From positions 186,001 through 250,000 of the forward strand of contig NZ_BNBS01000001.1 of NCBI RefSeq assembly GCF_014656075.1: a stretch of 64,000 nt of DNA, written 5' to 3'. The notes beneath the pieces were generated by a model. It was not told the origin of the DNA. It worked only from the letters and a program-made list of their open reading frames with translations, and ran no database searches. Below, piece after piece: positions 11,316-20,784 of this stretch. How positions within the stretch are numbered: the first letter of the stretch is position 1; every line of letters begins with the position of its first letter. The stretch comes from Streptomyces hydrogenans. Its GTDB lineage: Bacteria > Actinomycetota > Actinomycetes > Streptomycetales > Streptomycetaceae. A program made the position numbers and the translations under genes.

Positions 11316-12476
11316 TCAGGGGGCTCCGGTTTCCGTCTCCGCCGCCGCGCGGCGGGCCAGGTTCTCGTCGACCTCGGCGCGCCAGGCGGTGGTGGCCCGC
11401 TGGGTGTCGATCTCGAACTCGAAGCGCTGGACCATCTCGTCCTTGACGTCGGCGACGTCGACGTAGAACTGCTCGTACCAGCGGCGCAGCTGGTAGACGG
11501 GCCCGTCCTCCTCGGTGAGGAGCGGGTTGTCGATCCGGGTCTTGTTCCGCCAGATCTCGACGTCCTGCTCGAAGCCGACGGTGGCGCCCTCGGCGGTGGC
11601 CGCGGCGGCCTCGGCGGCCTGTTCGTCGGTCATGCCGGGGAGCCGCTTGACGATGGCGCCGTACTGGAGGACGAAGCTGTCGGCGTCGATCGGGTAGTGG
11701 CAGTTGATGAGGACGATCTCCATCTCCAGGCCGCCGCCGACGTCGCTGTAGAGGTGGTCGATCATGTAGGAGGGGCCGTAGTAGGAGGCGTCGGAGCGCA
11801 GCATGCCGGAGCTGAGGGTGCCGAGTTCCATGTCGCCGCGGGGGCTGCTCTCCATGTACTGGGTGGCGACGTGGCCCTCGAAGACGTTCTTGAAGTACTC
11901 GGGGAACGCGTAGTGGACGTAGTAGAAGTGGGCCATGTCGACGACGTTGTCGACGATCTCGCGGCAGTGGGAGCCCTCCACGCGGAGGGTCTTCCAGTTC
12001 CAGTCGCTCCACTGGCCGGCCTCGGGGCCGTGGACGCCGGCGATCTCGGGGACGATGACCTCGGGCGGCGGCGGGTTGCCCTCGGGGTCGTGCCAGACGA
12101 AGAGCTGGCGGTTGCGCTCCAGGGTGGTCCAGGAGCGGGTGCGGGCGCGCGGCGGGACACGGCGGGCGTACGGGATGCCGGCGCAGCGGCCGTCGCCGGA
12201 CCAGCGCCAGTCGTGGAAGGGGCAGGCGACGGCGTCGCCCTTGACGGTGCCGTGGGCGAGGTTGCCGCCCATGTGCGGGCAGTAGGCGTTGAGGACGTGC
12301 AGGGCGCCGTCCTCCTGGCCCTGGAAGACCACGAGCTTGGTGCCGAACGCCTCGATCTCGTGCGGCTCGCCGTCCTTGAAGGCGTCGGCGAGGCCGAGGC
12401 AGTGCCAGCCCCGGGCGAAGCGGGTGGGCGGGCGGCCGGCCTCGATGACCCTGGCCTCGTCGTTGAGAGCAGTCAT
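11316..12476 (-). CDS. kshA: 3-ketosteroid 9-alpha-hydroxylase, Rieske oxygenase component
   Basis: This 386-residue Rieske oxygenase adds the 9-alpha hydroxyl that, with delta1 desaturation, makes ring B open spontaneously. The Rieske ligands are C66 and H68 (CPHMGG) and C85 and H88 (CPFHDW). The mononuclear iron ligands are H183 and H188 (MAHFYYVHYAF) plus the Asp of EQDVEIW in the C-terminal part. These match KshA positions of M. tuberculosis closely. ATG 12476 has a GGGAGA site. It lies 26 bases after hsaF. Confidence 0.95.
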   Translation of the reverse strand: MTALNDEARVIEAGRPPTRFARGWHCLGLADAFKDGEPHEIEAFGTKLVVFQGQEDGALHVLNAYCPHMGGNLAHGTVKGDAVACPFHDWRWSGDGRCAGIPYARRVPPRARTRSWTTLERNRQLFVWHDPEGNPPPPEVIVPEIAGVHGPEAGQWSDWNWKTLRVEGSHCREIVDNVVDMAHFYYVHYAFPEYFKNVFEGHVATQYMESSPRGDMELGTLSSGMLRSDASYYGPSYMIDHLYSDVGGGLEMEIVLINCHYPIDADSFVLQYGAIVKRLPGMTDEQAAEAAAATAEGATVGFEQDVEIWRNKTRIDNPLLTEEDGPVYQLRRWYEQFYVDVADVKDEMVQRFEFEIDTQRATTAWRAEVDENLARRAAAETETGAP

Positions 12477-12502
12477 CACGTTCTCCCTGGTGTGTCGTGG
12501 GT

Positions 12503-13528
12503 TCAGTCGCGGGTGGCGGCGAGTTCGAGGGCGATGTCGATCAGCTGGTCCTCCTGGCCGCCGACCAGGCGCCGTTCTCCGGCCTTGAGCAGGATCTCGG
12601 CGCCGGTGACGCCGTACCGCTCGGCCAGCCGGTAGGCGTGCTTGAGGAAGCTGGAGTAGACGCCGGCGTGGCCCATGAGGAGGGCGAGGCGGTCGAGCCG
12701 GCACTCCTCGTCCATGACGGGGCGGACCACGTCCTCGGCCGCGTCGATGATCTTCAGGACGTCGATGCCGGTGCGGATGCCCATCTTGGCGCAGACGGCG
12801 ACGAACGCCTCGACGGCGGTGTTGCCGGCGCCCGCGCCGAGGCGTCGGGTGGAGCCGTCGATCTGGAGGGCGCCGGCCTTGACGGCGGCGACGGAGTTGC
12901 CGGTGCCGAGGGCGAGGTTCTCGTGCCCGTGGAAGCCGACCTGCGCGTCGGCGCCCAGCTCGGCGACCAGGGCCTGGACGCGGTCGGTGACGTCGTCCAT
13001 GACCATGGCGCCGGCGGAGTCGACCACGTACACGCACTGGCAGCCGGCGTCGGCCATGATCCGGGCCTGCCGGGCGAGGTTCTCGGGGCTGGTGGAGTGG
13101 GCCATCATCAGGAAGCCGACGGTCTCCAGGCCCCGCTCGCGGGCGAGTCCGAAGTGCTGGACCGCGATGTCGGCCTCGGTGCAGTGGGTGGCGATCCGGC
13201 AGATGGCCGCGCCGCTGTCCCGCGCGGCCAGGATGTCGTCCTTGACGCCGAGTCCCGGGAGCATGAGGAAGGCGATCCGGGCCTGGCGGGCGGTCTCCGC
13301 CGCGACCTGGATCAGTTCCTGTTCGGGGGTCCTGGAGAAGCCGTAGGTGAACGAGGATCCGCCGAGCCCGTCGCCGTGGGTCACCTCGATGACCGGGACT
13401 CCGGCGTCGTCGAGGGCGGCGACGACGGACCGGACGTCCCCGGCGGTGAACTGGTGCCGCTTGGCGTGCGAGCCGTCGCGCAGCGAGGAGTCGGTGATCC
13501 GGATGTCGAGGGTGTCCGAGTAGGGCAT
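12503..13528 (-). CDS. hsaF: 4-hydroxy-2-oxohexanoate/-valerate aldolase
   Basis: This 341-residue DmpG/MhpE-type aldolase splits 4-hydroxy-2-oxohexanoate from steroid ring A into pyruvate and propanal. The TIM-barrel active site motif SLRDGSH (catalytic R17, D18, H21) and metal ligands in GFHGHEN are visible. It lies 13 bases after hsaG, with which it normally forms a substrate-channelling complex. Homologues in aromatic catabolism use acetaldehyde-forming substrates; linkage to kshA supports the steroid role. Confidence 0.93.
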   Translation of the reverse strand: MPYSDTLDIRITDSSLRDGSHAKRHQFTAGDVRSVVAALDDAGVPVIEVTHGDGLGGSSFTYGFSRTPEQELIQVAAETARQARIAFLMLPGLGVKDDILAARDSGAAICRIATHCTEADIAVQHFGLARERGLETVGFLMMAHSTSPENLARQARIMADAGCQCVYVVDSAGAMVMDDVTDRVQALVAELGADAQVGFHGHENLALGTGNSVAAVKAGALQIDGSTRRLGAGAGNTAVEAFVAVCAKMGIRTGIDVLKIIDAAEDVVRPVMDEECRLDRLALLMGHAGVYSSFLKHAYRLAERYGVTGAEILLKAGERRLVGGQEDQLIDIALELAATRD

Positions 13529-13541
13529 GGCTGGGGGCTCC

Positions 13542-14453
13542 TTACGCGCCGGGGGCGAGGAGCTCGCGGGCGAACTCCTCGCCGACCCTGGTGGCGGCGG
13601 CGGTCATGATGTCGAGGTTTCCGGCGTACGGCGGCAGGTAGTCGCCCGCGCCCTCGACCTCCAGGAAGATCGCGACGCGCGCCATGCCGCCGCTCGTGGG
13701 GCTCGGGGCGTCGAACTGCGGCTCGGCGCGCAGGCGGTAGCCGGGGACGTACGCGGCGACCTGTTCCGCGACCTCCTTCACGGAGGCGGCGATCGCGGCG
13801 TGGTCGGCGTCCTCCGGGATGGCGCAGAAGACGGTGTCGCGCATGATGACCGGCGGATCGGCCGGGTTGAGGATGATGATCGCCTTGCCGCGCGTCGCGC
13901 CGCCGATGGTCTCGATGCCGCGGGCGGTGGTGCGGGTGAACTCGTCGATGTTGGCTCGGGTGCCGGGGCCGGCGGAGACGGAGGCGACCGAGGCGACGAT
14001 CTCGGCGTAGGCCACGGGCACGACGCGGGAGACGGCGTACACCATCGGGATGGTGGCCTGGCCGCCGCAGGTGATCATGTTGACGTTGGGGCGGTCCAGG
14101 TGGGCGCGGAGGTTGGCCGGCGGGACGACGGCCGGGCCGACGGCGGCCGGCGTCAGGTCGACGGCCCGGATGCCGTGTTCGGCGTAGCGGGGCGCGTTGG
14201 CCCGGTGGACGGCGGCGCTGGTGGCCTCGAAGACGAGGTCGGGCAGTTCGTCGCGGGCGAGGAGCGCGTCGACGCCCTCGTGCGTGGTCTCCAGGCCGAG
14301 CCGGCGGGCCCGGGCGAGGCCGTCGCTGCCGGGGTCGACGCCGACCATCCAGCGGGGCTCGACGAGCTCCGAGCGGAGCAGCTTGTACAGCAGGTCGGTG
14401 CCGATGTTGCCGGAGCCGACGATGGCGGCGGTCGCCTTGGTCTTGCGGGTCAT
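13542..14453 (-). CDS. hsaG: Propanal/acetaldehyde dehydrogenase (CoA-acylating)
   Basis: This 303-residue enzyme oxidises the aldehyde released by HsaF to propionyl-CoA or acetyl-CoA. It has an NAD-binding GSGNIG motif (residues 13-18) and catalytic C129 in ITCGGQAT. Three consecutive in-frame starts occur (GTG 14459, ATG 14456, ATG 14453); the last gives five bases between GAGG and the start, so I used it. It follows hsaE closely and precedes hsaF, the standard order of this module. Confidence 0.93.
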   Translation of the reverse strand: MTRKTKATAAIVGSGNIGTDLLYKLLRSELVEPRWMVGVDPGSDGLARARRLGLETTHEGVDALLARDELPDLVFEATSAAVHRANAPRYAEHGIRAVDLTPAAVGPAVVPPANLRAHLDRPNVNMITCGGQATIPMVYAVSRVVPVAYAEIVASVASVSAGPGTRANIDEFTRTTARGIETIGGATRGKAIIILNPADPPVIMRDTVFCAIPEDADHAAIAASVKEVAEQVAAYVPGYRLRAEPQFDAPSPTSGGMARVAIFLEVEGAGDYLPPYAGNLDIMTAAATRVGEEFARELLAPGA

Positions 14454-14460
14454 CATCACC

Positions 14461-15246
14461 TCAGGTGAAGGAGAGGGAGACCGGGCCCAGCCCGGTGAAG
14501 TCGGCGGTGTAGGTCGCGCCGGCCACGACGTCGACGGCGCGGGTGCACGAGCCGGGCAGCACCACGTGCCCCTTCTTCAGCGGGACGCCGAAGCGGGCCA
14601 CGGTGCGGGCGAGCCAGGCGACGGAGCGGGCCGGGTCCCCGAGGACGGCGTCGGAGCGTCCCTCGGCGAGGAGTTCGCCCCCGTCGGTGGTCAGCCGGGC
14701 CTCGATCGCCCTGAGGTCGAGGCCGCGCGGGGAGCGGCCCTCGCCGAGCACGAAGCCGGCGGAGGAGGCGTTGTCGGCGATGGTGTCGGCGATGGTGATC
14801 CGCCAGTCGCGGACGCGGCTGTCGATGAGTTCCAGGGCGGGCACGACCCGTTCGGTGGCGGCGAGCACGTCTTCCGGGGTGCAGCCCTCCCCCGGCAGGT
14901 CCTCGCCGAGGACGAAACCGACCTCGACCTCGACGCGGGGGTGGCAGTAGCGGGCGGCGGGGACGGGGACGCCGGACGTCAGCTCCATGTCGTCCAGCAG
15001 GTGTCCGTAGTCGGGCTCGTCGACGCCCATCATGCGCTGCATGACGGGCGAGGAGAGCCCGACCTTGTGACCGCGCACCTCGGCCCCGGCGGCGAGCCGG
15101 TGCCGGATGTTGACGAGCTGGATCTCGTACGCGTCCTCGGCGTCGATCCCGGGGTACGCATCGCTCGGCGGGGCGATCGGCGTGACGTCGCGTTCGGCGG
15201 AGCGGAGCAGCTCGGCCGCCTCGTGCCGCTGGCGGTCCGTGAGCAT
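14461..15246 (-). CDS. hsaE: 2-hydroxyhexa-2,4-dienoate hydratase
   Basis: This 261-residue hydratase of the MhpD/fumarylacetoacetase-like fold hydrates the dienoate freed by HsaD. Recognisable elements are GHKVGLSS (residues 59-66), the acidic metal site [13 protein letters not shown] (105-117) and [11 protein letters not shown] near the C-terminus. It is the first gene of the hsaE-G-F-kshA operon, with a 192-bp upstream gap containing a candidate operator. Aromatic-pathway 2-oxopent-4-enoate hydratases look alike; context gives the steroid assignment. Confidence 0.92.
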   Translation of the reverse strand: MLTDRQRHEAAELLRSAERDVTPIAPPSDAYPGIDAEDAYEIQLVNIRHRLAAGAEVRGHKVGLSSPVMQRMMGVDEPDYGHLLDDMELTSGVPVPAARYCHPRVEVEVGFVLGEDLPGEGCTPEDVLAATERVVPALELIDSRVRDWRITIADTIADNASSAGFVLGEGRSPRGLDLRAIEARLTTDGGELLAEGRSDAVLGDPARSVAWLARTVARFGVPLKKGHVVLPGSCTRAVDVVAGATYTADFTGLGPVSLSFT

Positions 15247-15323
15247 GACGGGTCCCTCCTGGGGGCGGTTGGGGCTGTGTCCGGCCGAAACTAGGCCGCC
15301 ACCCCCGCCCCCGAGGAGCCCCC

Positions 15324-15342
15324 CTTCCCACTCACCGGGAAA
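15324..15342. promoter_or_regulatory. Inverted repeat upstream of hsaE, candidate operator
   Basis: TTCCCACTCACCGGGAA at 15325-15341 is an odd-centred imperfect palindrome 79 bases upstream of the hsaE start. It shares TCCCACTNASCGGGA with the site before hsaA, at almost the same distance from its gene. The remainder of the gap 15247-15438 holds only the presumed promoter and the 3' flank of the adjacent SDR gene. Confidence 0.55.
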
Positions 15343-15438
15343 CCCGCCCGACGCCTGCCGCCCCTGCGCGCCGCACCCGCGTCCCCCGGCGCGGGCCGCA
15401 CGGGAAGGGGGCCGTCACGGCGGCGGGGCGGGGGCCCG

Positions 15439-16350
15439 TCAGTGGGCGCCGTAGACCGGGTGGGGGGGTTCCGCGGCGGCGAGGAGGTCCAGGGCCGCGT
15501 CACCCGCCTCCGCGGGGGTCCAGCGGGCGGACTTGTCGGCCGTGGGCCCGGGCCGCCAGCCCTCCATGACGGTGATCCGGCCCCCCTCCGTCTCGAAGAC
15601 CCGACCGGTCACCCCCGCCGCCGCGTCGGACCCGAGCCAGACGACGAGCGGCGAGACGTTCTCCGGCGCCATCGCGTCGAAGCCGGGGCCGTCGGGCGCG
15701 GCCATGGTGTCGGCGAAGGTCCGCTCGGTCATCCGGGTCCGCGCGGCGGGCGCGATCGCGTTGACCTGGACCCCGTAGCGTCCCATCTCGGCCGCCGCGA
15801 CGAGCGTGAGGCCGACGATCCCGGCCTTCGCCGCCGCGTAGTTGCCCTGGCCGACGCTGCCGAGCAGCCCCGCGCCCGAGCTGGTGTTGATCACCCGGGC
15901 GCGGCGGCCGCGCCCGGCCTTGGACTCGGCGCGCCAGTACGCGGCCGCGTGCCGCAGCGGCAGGAAGTGGCCCTTGAGGTGGACGCGCATGACGGCGTCC
16001 CAGTCGTCCTCGTCGAGGTTGACGAGCATCCGGTCGCGGAGGAAGCCCGCGTTGTTGACGAGGGTGTCGAGGCGGCCGAAGCCGTCGACGGCGGCGGCGA
16101 CCAGGGAGGCGGCCCCCTCGGTGGTGGCGATGTCGCCGCCGTGGGCGATCGCCTCTCCGCCCGCCGCGGTGATCTCGTCGACGACGTCCTGGGCGGGGCT
16201 CGCGCCCCCGCCGGTGCCGTCGAGGCCGACGCCGAGGTCGTTGACGACGACCCTGGCCCCTTCCGCGGCGAAGGCGAGCGCGTGGGCGCGGCCGAGTCCG
16301 CGGCCCGCTCCGGTGACGACGACGACGCGTTCCGCGCAGAGTCCGGTCAT
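15439..16350 (-). CDS. SDR oxidoreductase (Rv3548c-like)
   Basis: This 303-residue SDR has TGAGRGLGRAHA near the N-terminus, VNDLGVGLDG as cofactor-ribose region, NNAG, and a YAAAKAG catalytic motif. The long form with VVNDLG resembles the dehydrogenase half of MFE-2/17-beta-HSD4 and mycobacterial Rv3548c, which lies in the same position next to Rv3549c and echA20. It probably oxidises a hydroxyacyl-CoA in ring C/D breakdown. Exact substrate is unknown. It lies 16 bases after the next SDR gene. Confidence 0.8.
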   Translation of the reverse strand: MTGLCAERVVVVTGAGRGLGRAHALAFAAEGARVVVNDLGVGLDGTGGGASPAQDVVDEITAAGGEAIAHGGDIATTEGAASLVAAAVDGFGRLDTLVNNAGFLRDRMLVNLDEDDWDAVMRVHLKGHFLPLRHAAAYWRAESKAGRGRRARVINTSSGAGLLGSVGQGNYAAAKAGIVGLTLVAAAEMGRYGVQVNAIAPAARTRMTERTFADTMAAPDGPGFDAMAPENVSPLVVWLGSDAAAGVTGRVFETEGGRITVMEGWRPGPTADKSARWTPAEAGDAALDLLAAAEPPHPVYGAH

Positions 16351-16366
16351 GTGGGGGTCCTGCCTT

Positions 16367-17146
16367 TCAGGGCTGGTTGACGGTGGCGGCGTCGAGGAAC
16401 GCGGGGCGCTCCCCTCCGCCGTGGACGTGGAGGGACGCGCCGCTGACGTAGGCGGCGCGGTCGGAGGCGAGGAAGACGCAGGCGTCGCCGATGTCGGCGG
16501 GGGCGGCGAGCCGGCCGAGCGGCACGGTGCGGCCGACGGCGGCGATGCCGTCCTCGTCCCCGTAGTGCAGGTGGGACAGTTCGGTGCGGACCATGCCGAG
16601 GACGAGGGTGTTGACCCGGACCAGCGGGGCCCATTCCACGGCCATGGAGCGGGCCAGGTTCTCCAGGCCGGCCTTGGCGGCGCCGTACGCGGCGGAGCCC
16701 GGTGAGGGGCGGGTGCCGCTGACGCTGCCGACCATGACGATCGAGCCGCCGCCGTCCTGCCGGCTCATCACCCGGTGGGCGGCGAGGGAGGCGGTCAGGG
16801 GGGCGACGAGGTTCAGGGCGACGACCCGGGCGTGCTGGTCGGCGTCGCCGTCGGCGAGGGTGCGGTAGGGGGTGCCGCCCGCGTTGTTGACGAGGGTGTC
16901 GAGGCGCCCGTGGTCGTCGCGCACCCGCTCGAAGAAGGCCTCCACGGCGGCCGGGTCGCGCAGGTCGACGGGGAGGAAGCGGGCGGTGCGGCCCGCCGCC
17001 GTGACGGGTGCTTCGGGGGCCCGCCGGGCGCAGGTCACGACCTCCGCCCCGGCTTCGAGCAGCGCCCGGGTGATGCCGGCGCCGACGCCCCGGGTGCCGC
17101 CGGTGACGACGGCGACGGAGCCGGACAGATCGATGGTCACTGCCAA
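16367..17146 (-). CDS. SDR oxidoreductase (Rv3549c-like)
   Basis: This 259-residue classical SDR has TGGTRGVGAGI near residue 15, LVNNAGG, catalytic Ser in MVGSVSG and the YGAAKAG motif, and ends in HVHGGGERPAF. I used the TTG at 17146, which lies six bases after GGGAGG; a GTG at 17140 is the alternative. It is divergent from the echA20 operon across 78 bp with a KstR2-type palindrome, the same layout as Rv3549c/Rv3550. A role in the HIP pathway is inferred from synteny. Confidence 0.8.
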   Translation of the reverse strand: MAVTIDLSGSVAVVTGGTRGVGAGITRALLEAGAEVVTCARRAPEAPVTAAGRTARFLPVDLRDPAAVEAFFERVRDDHGRLDTLVNNAGGTPYRTLADGDADQHARVVALNLVAPLTASLAAHRVMSRQDGGGSIVMVGSVSGTRPSPGSAAYGAAKAGLENLARSMAVEWAPLVRVNTLVLGMVRTELSHLHYGDEDGIAAVGRTVPLGRLAAPADIGDACVFLASDRAAYVSGASLHVHGGGERPAFLDAATVNQP

Positions 17147-17186
17147 GGGACACCTCCCGCAGCGGGCGAACCGCTGCTATCTTCCA

Positions 17187-17205
17187 CCTAACAAACGTTT
17201 GGTGG
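17187..17205. promoter_or_regulatory. KstR2-type operator between SDR and echA20
   Basis: CCTAACAAACGTTTGGTGG contains the perfect core CAAACGTTTG and outer arms CCTA/TGG. It fits the pattern AnCAAnnnnTTGnT, two bases from the published KstR2 consensus AnCAAGnnCTTGnT as I recall it. The site at 25207-25226 shares CCTAnCAAnnnnTTGnT. It lies between the -1 regions of two divergent operons, where a TetR repressor would block both. A second, offset palindrome TTCCACC/GGTGGAA (17182-17188 and 17201-17207) brackets it. Confidence 0.75.
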
Positions 17206-17224
17206 AAAGGTAGCTGATCTGCTC

Positions 17225-17980
17225 ATGGGTGTCTCCACCTCCGCACCGGACGACGGCGTCGCCGTCGTCACCGTCGACTTCCCTCCGGTCAACGCCCTCC
17301 CCGTCCGGGGCTGGTACGACCTCGCCGCCGCCGTCCGGACCGCGGGCGCCGACCCGAAGACGCGCTGCGTGGTGCTCACCGCCGAAGGCCGCGGCTTCAA
17401 CGCCGGCGTCGACATCAAGGAGCTCCAGCGCGCGACCGGCCCCGAGGCAATCCTCGGCGCCAACCACGGCTGCGCCGAGGCGTTCGCCGCCGTCTACGAG
17501 TGCGAGGTGCCGGTGGTCGCGGCCGTACACGGCTTCTGCCTCGGCGGCGGCATCGGCCTGGTCGGCAACGCCGACGCGATCGTCGCCTCCGATGACGCGA
17601 CCTTCGGCCTGCCCGAGCTGGACCGGGGCGCCCTCGGCGCCGCCACCCACCTCGCCCGGCTGGTCCCCCAGCACCTCATGCGGACCCTCTACTACACCTC
17701 CCGCACGGTCACCGCCGAGGAGCTGCACCGGCACGGCTCGGTGTGGCGGGTCGTCCCGCGCGCCGGGCTGCGCGCGGCGGCCCTGGAGCTGGCCCGGGAG
17801 ATCGCCGCCAAGGACGGGCGGCTCGTCCGCCTCGCCAAGGCGGCCATCAACGGCATCGACCCGGTGGACGTCCGGCGCAGCTACCGCTTCGAGCAGGGCT
17901 TCACCTTCGAGGCCAACCTCAGCGGTGTCGCCGACGAGGTCCGCGACACCTTCGGCACGGACAGGGAGGAGCAGTCGTGA
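17225..17980 (+). CDS. echA20: EchA20-type ring D hydrolase (crotonase family)
   Basis: This 251-residue crotonase-fold protein corresponds to Rv3550. In M. tuberculosis EchA20 hydrolyses ring D of the indene-dione CoA intermediate made from HIP-CoA. The oxyanion-hole segments are GRGFNAGVDIKEL (about residues 56-68) and HGFCLGGGIGLVG (about 102-114). The second segment lacks the usual catalytic Glu pair of hydratases, in keeping with hydrolase chemistry. It is the first gene of the echA20-ipdA-B-C operon and ends in a GTGA overlap with ipdA. Confidence 0.87.
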   Translation: MGVSTSAPDDGVAVVTVDFPPVNALPVRGWYDLAAAVRTAGADPKTRCVVLTAEGRGFNAGVDIKELQRATGPEAILGANHGCAEAFAAVYECEVPVVAAVHGFCLGGGIGLVGNADAIVASDDATFGLPELDRGALGAATHLARLVPQHLMRTLYYTSRTVTAEELHRHGSVWRVVPRAGLRAAALELAREIAAKDGRLVRLAKAAINGIDPVDVRRSYRFEQGFTFEANLSGVADEVRDTFGTDREEQS

Positions 17981-18843
17981 GCAAGGACAAGACGATGACC
18001 GCCGAGGAGGTCGTGGGCCGGCTCCGCAGCGGGATGACCCTCGGCATCGGCGGCTGGGGCTCCCGGCGCAAGCCGATGGCGCTGGTCCGCGCGCTGCTGC
18101 GGTCGGACCTCACGGACCTGACCGTGGTCTCGTACGGAGGGCCGGACGTCGGGCTGCTCGCCGCCGCGGGGAAGATCCGCAAGCTGGTCACGGCCTTCGC
18201 CACGCTCGACTCCGTCCCGCTGGAGCCGCACTTCGTCGCGGCCCGCCAGCGCGGCGCGTTCGAACTGGTGGAGCTGGACGAGGCGATGATGATGTGGGGC
18301 CTGACGGCCGCCGTGCACCGGCTGCCCTTCATGCCGATCCGGGCCGGGATCGCCTCCGACGTCATGACCGTCAACCCCTCGCTGCGGACCATCACCTCGC
18401 CGTACGCGGACCGTGAGGAGCTCGTCGCCGTCCCCGCGCTGCGCCTGGACGCGGCCCTGGTCCACCTCAACCGCGCCGACGCGCACGGCAACGGCCAGTA
18501 CCTGGGCCCCGACCCGTACTTCGACGACCTGTTCTGCGAGGCCGCCGACACGGCGTACGTCTCCTGCGAGCGGATCGTGGAGACCTCCGACCTGCTCAAG
18601 GACGCGGGTCCGCAGACGCTGCTGCTCAAGCGGGCCTTCGTCGACGGGGTCGTCGAGACCCCGAACGGCGCGCACTTCACCTCCTGCGCCCCCGACCACG
18701 ACCGGGACGAGGCCTTCCAGCGCCACTACGTCGCGGCCGCCCGGGACCCCGGGGCGTGGCGGGAGTTCACCGCGCGGTTCCTGTCCGGCGACGAGGACGC
18801 GTACCAGGCCGCGGTGGCGGCGTTCCACGAGGAGGAAGCATGA
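17977..18843 (+). CDS. ipdA: IpdA, alpha subunit of ring C-opening CoA hydrolase
   Basis: This 288-residue protein belongs to the CoA-transferase family alpha subunits (GIGGWGSRRKPMALVRALL near the N-terminus). With IpdB it opens the last steroid ring, acting as a hydrolase and not a transferase in M. tuberculosis and Rhodococcus. The GTG start is fused to the echA20 stop, with GGGAGGAG eight bases upstream. Its stop overlaps the ipdB start as ATGA. Order and coupling are those of Rv3551-Rv3552. Confidence 0.92.
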   Translation: MSKDKTMTAEEVVGRLRSGMTLGIGGWGSRRKPMALVRALLRSDLTDLTVVSYGGPDVGLLAAAGKIRKLVTAFATLDSVPLEPHFVAARQRGAFELVELDEAMMMWGLTAAVHRLPFMPIRAGIASDVMTVNPSLRTITSPYADREELVAVPALRLDAALVHLNRADAHGNGQYLGPDPYFDDLFCEAADTAYVSCERIVETSDLLKDAGPQTLLLKRAFVDGVVETPNGAHFTSCAPDHDRDEAFQRHYVAAARDPGAWREFTARFLSGDEDAYQAAVAAFHEEEA

Positions 18844-19622
18844 GCGGCACCGACACGCCCACCACCGCCCCGGCGGTCACCCGGGCCGAGTACTGCGTGC
18901 TGGCCTGCGCCGAGGCGTGGCGCGACGCGGGCGAGGTGCTGGCCAGCCCGATGGGCACGGTGCCGATGATCGGCGCCCGGCTGGCCCGGCTCACCTTCGC
19001 CCCCGACCTGCTGCTCACCGACGGCGAGGCGCTGCTCATGGGCGACGTGCCGGCCGTCGGCGCGCCGCCCGGCGTGGTGGAGGGCTGGCTGCCGTACCGG
19101 CAGCACCTGGCCCTGGTCGCCACCGGCCGGCGGCACGTGATGATGGGCGCCAGCCAGCTCGACCGGCACGGCAACCAGAACATCAGCTGCATCGGCGACT
19201 GGCGGCGACCCACCCGCCAGCTCCTCGGCGTCCGCGGCGCACCCGTCAACACCCTCAACAACCCGACGAGTTACTGGGTCCCCCGGCACTCGCCGCGGGT
19301 CTTCGTCGAGCGCGTCGACATGGTCTGCGGGGTCGGCCACGACCGCGCGGCGGCCGCCGGGCCCTCCGCCACCCGCTACCACCGCCTGCCGGGCGTCATC
19401 ACGGACCTGGGCGTCTTCGACTTCGAGACCCCGGACCGCGTGATGCGGCTGCGCTCACTGCACCCCGGGGTGACCGTCGAACAGGTGCGGGAGGCGACCG
19501 GCTTCCCGCTCGCCGTGCCCGAGGAGGTGCCGTACACCCGGGACCCCACGGCGGAGGAACTCCGGCTGATCCGCGAGGAGATCGACCCCCGGGGGCTGCG
19601 GGACCGCGAGGTCCGGGCATGA
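18840..19622 (+). CDS. ipdB: IpdB, beta subunit of ring C-opening CoA hydrolase
   Basis: This 260-residue beta subunit of the CoA-transferase fold pairs with IpdA. Family segments GDVPAVGAP, MMGASQLDRHGNQNIS and the C-terminal GVTVEQVREATGFPL are present. The usual CoA-transferase catalytic Glu context is not evident, as expected for the IpdAB hydrolase branch. A GGAGGAAG site precedes the ATG, which overlaps the ipdA stop. The stop in turn overlaps ipdC as ATGA. Confidence 0.92.
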   Translation: MSGTDTPTTAPAVTRAEYCVLACAEAWRDAGEVLASPMGTVPMIGARLARLTFAPDLLLTDGEALLMGDVPAVGAPPGVVEGWLPYRQHLALVATGRRHVMMGASQLDRHGNQNISCIGDWRRPTRQLLGVRGAPVNTLNNPTSYWVPRHSPRVFVERVDMVCGVGHDRAAAAGPSATRYHRLPGVITDLGVFDFETPDRVMRLRSLHPGVTVEQVREATGFPLAVPEEVPYTRDPTAEELRLIREEIDPRGLRDREVRA

Positions 19623-20683
19623 GCGACGCCACCCTCGCCACCCCCCTCACCGCCCTGACCGGGGTGCGGCACCCGATCGTGCAGACGGGCATGGGGTGGG
19701 TCGCCGGCCCGAGGCTGGTGTCGGCCGCCGCGAACGCGGGCGCGCTCGGCGTCCTGGCCTCGGCCACCATGGGCGTCGAGCAGCTCCGGTCCGCCGTGCG
19801 CGAGGTCAAGTCCCGTACGGACGCGCCGTTCGGCGTGAACCTGCGGGCGGACGCCGGTGACGCGGGCGAGCGGGTCCGGATCATCATCGACGAGGGGGTG
19901 AGGGTCGCCTCCTTCGCGCTCGCGCCGTCGCGGGAGCTGATCGCCCGGCTCAAGGACGCCGGGGTCGTCGTCATCCCCTCGATCGGCGCCCGCCGGCACG
20001 CGGAGAAGGTCGCCGCGTGGGGCGCCGACGCGGTCGTGGTGCAGGGCGGGGAGGGCGGCGGTCACACCGGGAGCGTCGCGACCACCGTCCTGCTCCCCCA
20101 GGTGGTGGACGCCGTCGACATCCCGGTGATCGCCGCCGGCGGCTTCCACGACGGCCGGGGGCTGGTCGCCGCGCTGGCGTACGGCGCGGCCGGGATCGCC
20201 ATGGGCACCCGCTTCCTGCTCACCTCCGACTCGACCGTGCCCGACGCGGTCAAGGCCCGCTATCTGGCCGCGGCGGTCGCCGACGTCACCGTCACCACGA
20301 AGGTGGACGGGCTGCCCCACCGGATGCTCCGCACCGAGCTGGTCGACGCGCTGGAGCGCTCCGGGCGGACCGCGTCGCTGCTGCGGGCCGTCCGGCACGC
20401 GGCCGCCTTCCGGCGGGAGTCCGGCATGAGCTGGCCCCAGATGGTCCGGGACGGCCTCGCGATGAAGCACGGCAAGGAGCTGACCTGGAGCCAGATCCTG
20501 CTCGCCGCCAACACGCCGATGATGCTCAAGGCGTCGATGGTGGACGGCAGGACCGACCTCGGGGTCATGGCCTCCGGCCAGGTCGCGGGACTGATCGACG
20601 ACCTGCCGTCCTGCGCGGAGCTCGTCGACCGCGTGATGGCCGAGGCGGCGGCCGCGCTCCGCGCGCTGCCCCGCGCCGACTGA
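19619..20683 (+). CDS. ipdC: IpdC, flavin-dependent oxidoreductase of HIP-CoA breakdown
   Basis: This 354-residue TIM-barrel flavoprotein is of the nitronate monooxygenase/2-nitropropane dioxygenase family. HPIVQTGMGWVAG (residues 19-31), VVQGGEGGGHTG (about 140-151) and GGFHDGRGLVAALAYGA form the FMN pocket. Its position after ipdAB is as in Rv3553, where IpdC desaturates a ring intermediate ahead of EchA20. Start fused to the ipdB stop. A strong hairpin follows the gene, closing the operon. Confidence 0.9.
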   Translation: MSDATLATPLTALTGVRHPIVQTGMGWVAGPRLVSAAANAGALGVLASATMGVEQLRSAVREVKSRTDAPFGVNLRADAGDAGERVRIIIDEGVRVASFALAPSRELIARLKDAGVVVIPSIGARRHAEKVAAWGADAVVVQGGEGGGHTGSVATTVLLPQVVDAVDIPVIAAGGFHDGRGLVAALAYGAAGIAMGTRFLLTSDSTVPDAVKARYLAAAVADVTVTTKVDGLPHRMLRTELVDALERSGRTASLLRAVRHAAAFRRESGMSWPQMVRDGLAMKHGKELTWSQILLAANTPMMLKASMVDGRTDLGVMASGQVAGLIDDLPSCAELVDRVMAEAAAALRALPRAD

Positions 20684-20701
20684 ACGGAAACCGCACGCAC
20701 G

Positions 20702-20735
20702 ACGTCCGCCGGGGTGGGGCCACCCCGGCGGACGT
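20702..20735 (+). terminator. Strong hairpin after ipdC
   Basis: Arms of 16 bases (ACGTCCGCCGGGGTGG and its complement) flank a two-base loop, 18 bases after the ipdC stop. There is no T-run, as is common for actinomycete terminators. It separates the echA20-ipdC operon from the downstream VOC gene. Confidence 0.8.
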
Positions 20736-20784
20736 ATCGTGCTCCTGCCCCCCCCTGACACGAACCAGCGAACGGACCACCCGC

